NCBI GenBank assembly: GCA_964585635.1
Contig: CAZPEV010000163.1
Span: forward strand, 1 to 7,416
Length of the DNA: 7,416 nucleotides
Reading direction: 5' to 3'
From: CAZPEV01 sp964585635
GTDB lineage: Bacteria > Zixibacteria > MSB-5A5 > GN15 > JAAZOE01
The notes beneath the pieces are model-generated. The model saw nothing but the letters and a program-made list of their open reading frames with translations, was not told the origin of the DNA and did not search any database. Of the stretch, positions 1 through 5,315 are shown piece by piece; positions within the stretch are counted from its first letter, which is position 1, and each line of letters starts with the position of its first letter. A program made the translations under genes and the position numbers.

Positions 1-1782
1 GAGTATAATCCGATTTACGCGGTGGTGGTGGATCCTGCGCTCACCTACAGCTCCTATTTTGGGGGAAATGGAGATGAATACGCTTGCTCCATCAGTGCCG
101 ACGATTCCGGCTACGTCTATCTGGCCGGCTCTACGATTTCAGCCGATTTCCCGACATTAAATGCCTTCGACGCGACCCTGAATAGTTCCCGGGACATCAC
201 CATCACGAAGTTTACGGCCGACCTTCACACTATGGTCTACAGCACCTATTTCGGCGGGGCTTCCGATGAAGCTTGGTGCATGGCCGCCGTTGATTCCCTG
301 GGGAACACATTCGTGGCCGGAGACACGCGATCCTCGGATTTCCCACTCAAGAACGCGTACGACGGCACCTTCAAAGGTATAAACCAGATTGATGCCTTTC
401 TGGCCAAGTTTGACGGCAGCGGAGGGTTGGTGTTCAGCACGTTCTTTGGCGGAACGGGGGATGACGAGAACCTCCGCCTGACGGTCGACCGTTTCGGCTG
501 TCCGTATATTGGTGGAACGACGCGATCGACGAACCTGCCGACCCGGAATGCATTTCAGAGTAATCTCTTGGGCTACGAAGATATGTTTGTGGCAAAGTTC
601 TCCTCGGACGGACAAGCTCTGCTTTACAGCTCGTATCTGGGCGGGGGCGGCGCTCAAATCGACAATTTGCTCGGATTGGCAGTGGATACCGGTGGCTGTC
701 TGTATGTGACGGGACACACTTCGTCCCCGACGTATCCAACGACAGCCGGCGCCTACGACAGAACCTACGGCGGAGGATATGATTGCCCGGTCACCAAGCT
801 GGCCGCGGACGGCGGGAGTCTGATATACAGTACGTTCGTCGGGGGCGGTGCCTACGACGGCGGGCATTGCATCGCAGTCGACCGTGACGGCCATGCCTAT
901 GTCAGCGGCGGCACCGCCAGCAGCGACTTTCCGACCGTTAACGCTTTCGACAGCACGCTTAGCGGCGTACCGTCGACCGGCAGTTGGGCCGATGGCTTCG
1001 TGTTCAAACTCTCTCAGGCGGGCGACAGCCTCGAATACTCAACTTTCATCGGCGGCAGTACCGGCGACGTGCTCGGAACGCTTGTCGTCGATGATTATGG
1101 CCGAGTGATCTCCTCGGGACAGACCCAGGCGGCAGATTATCCGACGAAGTACGCATACGAATCCACCTATAACGGCGGGTGGGACCGTACGCTGCAAATT
1201 CTCAGCAGCGGCGGGAACAAGCTCGAATACGGCACATACCTGGGGGGTACGGGGGACGATAACCCATGGCCAATCGCAGTCGACTATGACGGCAACATCT
1301 TCCTGGCTGGATCGACCTCTTCGCCCAATTTCCCGCTGGTTGATCCCGTACAGAGTGGCCGCAACGGCGCCACGGATATGTTCATCATGAAATTCATGTG
1401 CGATATGGACAGCGATGGTCTGTGCGATGCGGTCGACAATTGCCCGATGGCGCCCAATCCCGATCAACTTGATGCCGACGGGGACGGGGTCGGAGACCTG
1501 TGCGACAATTGTCCCAGCGTGTATAATCCGGGCCAGGAAGATGGCAATGGAAACGGCAAGGGCGATGTCTGCGAATTTGTCTGCGGCGATGCCAACCATG
1601 ACGGCGTCATCAATGTCGGCGATGCCGTCTATGTCATTAATTACATCTTCAAGGGGGGGGCCGAACCGACTCCGGTCAAGGACGCCGGCGATGCCAATTG
1701 CGACCATGCGGTGAACGTGGGTGATGCGGTGTACGTCATCAATTACATTTTCAAGGGAGGCCTGACGCCGTGCTGTCCGTGA
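1..1782 (+). CDS. Secreted SBBP seven-blade beta-propeller protein with C-terminal TSP3 repeats and dockerin (5' partial)
   Basis: The frame is open from base 1, so the gene begins upstream; the GTG at 22 is probably an internal Val. The first codons read NPIYAVVVDPALTYSS. This resembles the junction where, in SBBP proteins, an N-terminal domain (DUF7948 type) runs into the first blade. Seven blades follow, each opening with a YS(S/T)(Y/F)xGG motif, at about 40, 232, 427, 619, 820, 1030 and 1222. They repeat every 64-70 residues and contain AVDxxGxxYxxGxTxSxxFPTxNAF and DxFxxKF segments. After the last blade (MFIMKF) come Cys-paired TSP3 calcium-binding repeats (DxDxDGxxD, about 1399-1575), then two dockerin-type EF-hand-like repeats (about 1579-1779) ending in PCCP. 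The protein is presumably exported and extracellular, acting as a binding or structural protein. The propeller ligand is unknown and no enzymatic domain is visible. The domain calls are firm; the function is not. Confidence 0.9.
   Translation, partial: EYNPIYAVVVDPALTYSSYFGGNGDEYACSISADDSGYVYLAGSTISADFPTLNAFDATLNSSRDITITKFTADLHTMVYSTYFGGASDEAWCMAAVDSLGNTFVAGDTRSSDFPLKNAYDGTFKGINQIDAFLAKFDGSGGLVFSTFFGGTGDDENLRLTVDRFGCPYIGGTTRSTNLPTRNAFQSNLLGYEDMFVAKFSSDGQALLYSSYLGGGGAQIDNLLGLAVDTGGCLYVTGHTSSPTYPTTAGAYDRTYGGGYDCPVTKLAADGGSLIYSTFVGGGAYDGGHCIAVDRDGHAYVSGGTASSDFPTVNAFDSTLSGVPSTGSWADGFVFKLSQAGDSLEYSTFIGGSTGDVLGTLVVDDYGRVISSGQTQAADYPTKYAYESTYNGGWDRTLQILSSGGNKLEYGTYLGGTGDDNPWPIAVDYDGNIFLAGSTSSPNFPLVDPVQSGRNGATDMFIMKFMCDMDSDGLCDAVDNCPMAPNPDQLDADGDGVGDLCDNCPSVYNPGQEDGNGNGKGDVCEFVCGDANHDGVINVGDAVYVINYIFKGGAEPTPVKDAGDANCDHAVNVGDAVYVINYIFKGGLTPCCP
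40..1398 (+). repeat. Seven tandem SBBP propeller blades (coding)
   Basis: Seven copies of a 64-70 residue unit start near 40, 232, 427, 619, 820, 1030 and 1222. The opening motifs are LTYSSYFGG, MVYSTYFGG, LVFSTFFGG, LLYSSYLGG, LIYSTFVGG, LEYSTFIGG and LEYGTYLGG. Spacing is regular except for short insertions in units 4 and 5. Seven blades are enough for one closed propeller. More blades upstream of base 1 cannot be excluded, but the sequence before blade 1 looks like a domain junction. Confidence 0.85.
1399..1779 (+). repeat. TSP3-dockerin cassette, copy 1
   Basis: This is the C-terminal cassette of the SBBP protein. It holds TSP3 repeats with paired cysteines (CDNCP motifs) and two dockerin half-repeats. 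The calcium-ligand pattern D-x-N-x-D-x3-N-x2-D is intact in both halves (DANHDGVINVGD and DANCDHAVNVGD). It is a DNA-level direct repeat of 2956-3333. Positions 1497-1515, 1522-1544 and 1633-1653 are identical to 3054-3072, 3079-3101 and 3190-3210, all at an offset of 1557 bases. The second dockerin half is shifted by one codon, because the linker in this copy is one residue longer. Confidence 0.85.
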
Positions 1783-1847
1783 CCAATAATCTCTTCGGGC
1801 GGGCGGCGCCTTGTGTCAACAGAGGGAATGGAAGAATACTAACGATT

Positions 1848-1853
1848 AGGGGA
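1848..1853 (+). promoter_or_regulatory. Ribosome binding site of the WD40-FISUMP gene
   Basis: AGGGGA lies 7 nt before the ATG at 1861. It supports that start over the in-frame Met three codons later. It falls in the 78-bp spacer after the upstream stop codon. I see no convincing terminator in that spacer, so the two genes may be co-transcribed. Confidence 0.7.
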
Positions 1854-1860
1854 ATCTAAT

Positions 1861-4233
1861 ATGAGGAAGATGAGCGCATCAGCAGCAGAACAGACGGAAG
1901 ACGCAGAACCCGCCCGTTTTATCTTCTCCGTCGCGTTGGCTTTGTGGGTAACGGTGATGGCTTTGTCGATTCCAGTCTCGGCTTTTTCTCAGGCGATAGA
2001 AGGCGGGGGCAAAAGAAATTACGGCACCATTCCCATTACGCTTGAAAACGTTAATAACGTCGGACTTCTTCAAACCCTCACCGGCCATTCTGACCGGGCT
2101 TGGACAGTCGCCTTTAGTCCCGACGGGAGATTGCTGGCATCCTGTGGGCAGGATGGCAAAGTCCTGGTTCGCGATATTGACTCGCTCTTGGTAACCAAGC
2201 AAATGGGAAGCTTTCCGTACTGGATCGTTGGCTTGGCGTTCAGCCCCGACGGCCACTATTTGGCTTACGGCGGGGCCAATGGTTTCTCGAGCCCCGTGGG
2301 GCCGATCGGATTATGGAATGTTGCCGCCGATAGTTTGGAGCGCGTCATGAACGGCCACAGCGGGGGATGCTGGAGTCTGGATTTCCAGGAAAGTTCCGGT
2401 ATCCTTGCCTCCGGAGGATTTGATGGCGTAGTGAATATGTGGGATCCACAAACCGGGACGCTGCTCAAAACATTGATTGGTCACACCGGGGCGGTCTTGT
2501 CGGTCGACTTCAACCCCCACCAAAACCTGCTGGCCTCCTCCGCCACCGACTATACCGTTCGCCTATGGGACAGCCAGACGGGCAACCGGGTGTGTGTCCT
2601 CCGGGGGCATACGGGGAATGTGGGCTATGTGAAGTTCAGCCCCGATGGTTTGACGGTGGCCTCCTCGGCCGATGACGGGACCGTTCGGCTCTGGAACGTA
2701 GCCGATAGCAGTTTGATCTGGTCGGTCAACGCCGGGCAGGGCTGGGTCAACTGTGTCAATTTCAACCCCGACGGCAGCCTGATGGTGACGTGCGGGCATG
2801 ATGGGTCGGTGGTGTTGCGCGACGCCGCGACCGGTCTTCAACTCAAGCGATTAGCCGGCCATATTGCTTCGGTCATTCGCGCCGCTTTCAATCCGGCCGG
2901 CACCCTGGTGGCCACTGCGGCTTGGGACAATACCGTTCGTCTCTGGGGGATTGAGATCGACACCGACGCGGACGGCGTACCTGATGATCGCGACAACTGC
3001 CCGACCATTCCCAACCCCGATCAACTCGATATCGACCAGGATGGGGTCGGGGGCCTGTGCGACAATTGTCCCGGCATTTATAATCCGGGCCAGGAAGATG
3101 GTGATGGCAACGGCACGGGCGATGTATGCGATTATAAATGCGGCGAGGCCAATGGCGACGGCATTATCAATGTCGGTGACGCGGTCTACGTCATTAATTA
3201 CATCTTCAAGAGCGGCCCGGCCCCGATTCCCCGTGATGCCGGTGACGCCAACTGTGACCGTGCGGTGTATGTGGGGGACGCCGTCTACCTGATCAACTAC
3301 ATCTTCAAGAGCGGCCCGGCGCCCTGCTGCCCAAATACGGTGCCGATATTGATTACCGCCGATATCGGTGAAATAACTCAAGCAACGGCACAATGCGGCG
3401 GAACCGTCACTTCAGATAATGGGGGCGCCGTTGCCGCTCGCGGAGTCTGCTGGAGCACGGGTTTGACGCCCACGGTGGCGGATGATAAGACCATTGATGG
3501 CATCGGGATAGGCAGTTTTGCCAGCTCCATCACTGGATTGGCGGGCAAGACCACGTATCATGTGGCCGCCTATGCCACCAATAGCGTCGGTACCGGTTAT
3601 GGCAGTATTAGATCATTCACCACGGTTGATTCGACGGGAACGGTGACGGATATAGACGGCAACACCTATCGAACGGTAAAGACAGGCGATCAATGGTGGA
3701 TGGCGGAAAATCTGAAAGTGACGCACTACCGCAATGGCGACCCTGTTCCCAATGTGACCGATAGCTCTAGTTGGACAAGTTTGACGACCGGGGCTTATTG
3801 CAATTTCAACAATGATGTTGCCAATGTCGCTACATATGGCCGCTTATATAACTGGTATGCAGCGAGTGACGGTCGGGACATTGCGCCCGCCGGCTGGCAT
3901 GTGCCCAGTGACGCCGAATGGCAGACGTTAGTCAATTATCTTGGGGGCGATGCGGCGGCAGGCTGGAGGATCAAAGAAGTCGGAACGGCACATTGGCTTC
4001 CCCCCAACGCGGGCGGTACCAATGAATGCGGATTTACCGCGTTGCCCGGCGGCTACCGTGGCAGCAGCTATGGAATTTTCGCCGATTTGGGTAACTACGC
4101 TTGCTTTTGGACTTCTTCGGTGAGCAGTTCCACCAATGCCTGGTACCGGAGCCTGAGTTATGATTATCCCGAAGTCAGTCATTACGACAGCAAGAAGCAC
4201 TACGGTTTCTCGATTCGCTGTGTCAGGGATTAA
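1861..4233 (+). CDS. Secreted WD40 seven-repeat propeller protein with TSP3, internal dockerin, Fn3-like and FISUMP domains
   Basis: A protein of 790 aa. Residues 20-45 form an export signal with hydrophobic core FIFSVALALWVTVMAL and likely cleavage after AFSQA. WD40 repeats begin near residues 72, 116, 163, 205, 247, 289 and 331 (GH...V..V.FSPDG..LAS...D.TVRLWD). Seven repeats are expected to close into one propeller. TSP3 calcium-binding repeats cover about 366-424 (DTDADGVPDDRDNCP and so on). Dockerin-type repeats cover about 427-485, ending in PAPCCP at 491. Residues about 492-588 look like an Fn3-type beta-sandwich (RGVCWSTG, TYHVAAYATNSVGTGYG). Residues about 592-789 match the FISUMP family (TDIDGNTYRTVKTGDQWWMAENL, YGRLYNWYAA, GWHVPSDAEWQTL, GFSIRCVRD). 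The protein is probably extracellular or surface-attached, with a binding role rather than an enzymatic one. Unusually, the dockerin is internal, and the region before the signal's hydrophobic core is acidic. Confidence 0.92.
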   Translation: MRKMSASAAEQTEDAEPARFIFSVALALWVTVMALSIPVSAFSQAIEGGGKRNYGTIPITLENVNNVGLLQTLTGHSDRAWTVAFSPDGRLLASCGQDGKVLVRDIDSLLVTKQMGSFPYWIVGLAFSPDGHYLAYGGANGFSSPVGPIGLWNVAADSLERVMNGHSGGCWSLDFQESSGILASGGFDGVVNMWDPQTGTLLKTLIGHTGAVLSVDFNPHQNLLASSATDYTVRLWDSQTGNRVCVLRGHTGNVGYVKFSPDGLTVASSADDGTVRLWNVADSSLIWSVNAGQGWVNCVNFNPDGSLMVTCGHDGSVVLRDAATGLQLKRLAGHIASVIRAAFNPAGTLVATAAWDNTVRLWGIEIDTDADGVPDDRDNCPTIPNPDQLDIDQDGVGGLCDNCPGIYNPGQEDGDGNGTGDVCDYKCGEANGDGIINVGDAVYVINYIFKSGPAPIPRDAGDANCDRAVYVGDAVYLINYIFKSGPAPCCPNTVPILITADIGEITQATAQCGGTVTSDNGGAVAARGVCWSTGLTPTVADDKTIDGIGIGSFASSITGLAGKTTYHVAAYATNSVGTGYGSIRSFTTVDSTGTVTDIDGNTYRTVKTGDQWWMAENLKVTHYRNGDPVPNVTDSSSWTSLTTGAYCNFNNDVANVATYGRLYNWYAASDGRDIAPAGWHVPSDAEWQTLVNYLGGDAAAGWRIKEVGTAHWLPPNAGGTNECGFTALPGGYRGSSYGIFADLGNYACFWTSSVSSSTNAWYRSLSYDYPEVSHYDSKKHYGFSIRCVRD
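2074..2949 (+). repeat. Seven WD40 repeats (coding)
   Basis: Seven repeats of about 42-47 residues with GH, SPDG/NPDG/NPAG, LAS and VRLWD-type motifs. The central repeats (4 and 5) are canonical, with GHTGAVLSVDF...TVRLWD and GHTGNVGYVKFSPDG...TVRLWN. Repeat 2 is divergent: it lacks the GH dipeptide and carries a loop insertion (GANGFSSPVGP). Repeats 1 and 6 end in LVRD/VLRD instead of LWD. Confidence 0.88.
2956..3333 (+). repeat. TSP3-dockerin cassette, copy 2
   Basis: This copy is paralogous to 1399-1779 and is followed by further domains instead of a stop codon. Several calcium-ligand positions differ from copy 1. The first dockerin half begins E-A-N (D to E), the second reads RAVYVGD (N to Y), and a TSP3 position reads GVGGLCDNC where copy 1 has GVGDLCDNC. 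The linker between the dockerin halves is one residue shorter. Confidence 0.85.
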
Positions 4234-4256
4234 GACGGCGGCAGGGGCGGGCGGAG

Positions 4257-4272
4257 CGGATCTTTAGATCCG
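4257..4272 (+). terminator. Short hairpin after the WD40-FISUMP gene, possible weak terminator
   Basis: CGGATCT and AGATCCG form 7-bp perfect arms around TT, 23 bp past the stop codon. There is no T-run after it on the + strand (GTATTGGGTG follows), so it is not a canonical intrinsic terminator. It could be an RNA 3'-end stabiliser or a chance palindrome. Confidence 0.3.
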
Positions 4273-4490
4273 GTATTGGGTGATCTAACAACCCGGCTTC
4301 TCTCTGCTATGCAGCCCGGCGCCAATTACGGTCTGGCATTTCTATTGGAGGGGGCCCGCCGAAGGCAGACAAAGCCTCGACCCGAGGGGCATTCGTCGCC
4401 GATAATTTGATTCTCCCACCGTATCCCTTCATGGATAGGTGAACGCGGTCAATCTTCATCGCGAATTCGGCACGGCAGCCACTCGGGGCA

Positions 4491-4531
4491 ACAAACAAAA
4501 CACCCGGATTCCCGCGGGGAGAGTCCGGGTG
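4491..4531 (-). terminator. Intrinsic terminator of the TRASH-like gene
   Basis: On the - strand, CACCCGGA (4531-4524) pairs perfectly with TCCGGGTG (4508-4501). One G-T wobble and two further pairs can extend the stem inward. A T-rich tail follows at once (TTTTGTTTGTT, 4500-4490). The stem starts about 32 nt beyond the likely TAG stop. This is the standard rho-independent layout, and it works only in the - direction. Confidence 0.85.
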
Positions 4532-4562
4532 GAGGATTAAGATCGTTGATGTGGTGGGAGTC

Positions 4563-4930
4563 CTATTTTTTNNNNNNNNNNCGTTCAGCTCGTCGATCTT
4601 CTTTTCGGACTTGGCCAGCTTCTTCATCTGCTCCTCGCAGAGTTTGGCCGCATCGGCCGGAGGTATGCTGGCCAGCTTCTTGTGGCATTCCTCGCTGCAG
4701 CAAGCGTACTCTTTCCCTTCGTAGGTGAATGTCTTGGTGTTCTGATTCGGGACGAACACTTTGCCGCAGCCGCAGACCGCGACGGTATTGGCAAATTTCT
4801 GGTGAGTCGCCGGCTGGGCGGCAACCGCCTTACCGGCCGCTTCTTTGCCTGCCTGAGCAGAAGCGGCGACCACGAGGGTCAGCGAGAACGCCACGATGAC
4901 GAGCAGCAGGACAAGGATTTTCTTGTACAT
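4563..4930 (-). CDS. Small secreted TRASH/YHS-like cysteine-rich protein (3' end broken by assembly gap)
   Basis: ATG at 4930 is chosen because GGAGG lies just before it. An in-frame ATG at 4990 lacks such a site and would put a hydrophilic tail before the signal peptide. The product starts MYKKILVLLLVIVAFSL, with a lipophilic core and likely cleavage after ASAQA (residue 27). A cysteine domain follows: C53-G-C55-G, then YEGKEYACCSEECHKKL with C77, C78, C82 and H83. A Lys/Glu-rich helix with C98 ends at LN (residue 116), where the gap begins. The CxC...CSxxCxxxL layout and YEGKEYxC motif match TRASH/YHS-type metal-binding domains, so a periplasmic or extracellular metal-binding role is likely but inferred. 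After the gap comes AAAAAATAG. If the true gap length is 3n+2, this reads Lys-Lys-stop at 4563. With exactly ten N the frame instead runs on through the terminator, which is implausible. Confidence 0.82.
4572..4581. other. Assembly gap (ten N)
   Basis: Ten consecutive N lie beside a T6 run inside the 3' end of the TRASH-like gene. Ten may be a placeholder rather than a measured length. Treating it as exact shifts the frame past the natural-looking TAG stop. Confidence 0.95.
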
Positions 4931-4935
4931 ACGAT

Positions 4936-4941
4936 CCTCCG
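4936..4941 (-). promoter_or_regulatory. Ribosome binding site of the TRASH-like gene
   Basis: On the - strand, CGGAGGATCGT directly precedes the ATG at 4930, giving a near-consensus GGAGG with a spacing of about 6 nt. It decides the start codon. Confidence 0.8.
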
Positions 4942-4956
4942 TGAAAAGTGGTTTTG

Positions 4957-4981
4957 GATGATGATCGGCACGATCATCGTC
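4957..4981 (-). promoter_or_regulatory. Inverted repeat in the leader of the TRASH-like gene (operator or leader hairpin)
   Basis: GATGATCG (4960-4967) and CGATCATC (4971-4978) are perfect 8-bp arms around a 3-bp centre. Counting one mismatch, the arms reach 11 bp (4957-4981). The dyad ends 26 bp before the start codon, where a repressor operator or a translation-controlling hairpin would sit. No regulator gene is adjacent. Confidence 0.5.
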
Positions 4982-5205
4982 GCTTTCCATTCGTGTCCAT
5001 ACCTAGATACGGTTCGTGACTTCCAACGATTGCCGGATTTTACATTTCCCGACACGGATGGTTCCCATACATTTTTTGAAGGTTCAGAATGCTGCCGCTT
5101 GCGGCGATTGCATGGGAGCGCAAAACGGAGGTCACGACAACCATTGAAAGGCGAGGCGCGGTCGGCCTATAAGTGATTCGGCGACAACGCATTACGCATA
5201 GCCGG
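4982..5205. other. Leader and intergenic region upstream of the TRASH-like gene
   Basis: The promoter of the small secreted gene should lie here, reading leftward. I find only a weak -35-like TTGGAA (about 5021-5026 on the - strand) with no good -10 at the right spacing, so I assign no promoter. There is a tiny 5-bp hairpin, GCCGC-TT-GCGGC, at 5094-5105. Nothing in this stretch looks like a gene on either strand. Confidence 0.5.
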
Positions 5206-5286
5206 TGGTGCCGGGTGGGTAAGGTGGGCACCAAGCCGTTCCGCTTCCCGAAGCGGCTGCCCGGCGAGGTCAGGCGACTCCGCCGG
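5206..5286. repeat. Cluster of three hairpins downstream of the histidine kinase gene
   Basis: Three perfect inverted repeats lie within 81 bp. TGGTGCC (5206-5212) pairs with GGCACCA (5227-5233) around a G-rich 14-base loop. CCGCTT (5241-5246) pairs with AAGCGG (5251-5256) around 4 bases. CCGGCG (5261-5266) pairs with CGCCGG (5281-5286) around 14 bases. None has a T-run, so these are not simple intrinsic terminators. They may be a dispersed intergenic repeat or a structured 3' end for the kinase operon. Confidence 0.5.
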
Positions 5287-5315
5287 CAAATGTCCGACGC
5301 CTATATCGGCCGGCA

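Larger units (their letters stand above)
4234..4562. other. Convergent intergenic region
   Basis: About 330 bp lie between the end of the + strand WD40-FISUMP gene and the likely end of the - strand TRASH-like gene. The region holds a short perfect hairpin at 4257-4272 and the - strand terminator near 4491-4531. An open - strand frame runs through it to a stop at 4307, but only by reading through the N gap and the terminator, so I do not treat it as coding. I see nothing else in about 4275-4485. Confidence 0.6.

Noticed and set aside
157..894. A 245-codon - strand open frame opposite the SBBP blades
   Set aside because: It mirrors the periodic blade coding on the + strand, has no domain, and the + strand product is unmistakable.
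1783..1860. Possible terminator between the two secreted-protein genes
   Set aside because: Only a GGCGCC palindrome and GC-rich sequence are present, with no stable stem plus T-run.
40..2949. The regular tandem repeats as a CRISPR or satellite array
   Set aside because: The periodicity is that of coding propeller repeats, in frame and diverged at the DNA level. There are no short identical repeats with unique spacers.
1579..3333. Dockerins as evidence of a cellulosome
   Set aside because: No cohesin, glycoside hydrolase or carbohydrate-binding module is present. In FCB-type genomes such repeats occur on many non-cellulolytic secreted proteins.
4307..4562. Continuation of the - strand frame beyond the N gap to a stop at 4307
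   Set aside because: It depends on the gap being exactly ten bases and reads straight through a strong intrinsic terminator.
4682..5176. A 164-codon + strand open frame opposite the TRASH-like gene and its leader
   Set aside because: It is antisense to a gene with a signal peptide, ribosome binding site and terminator. Its own translation has no recognisable domain.
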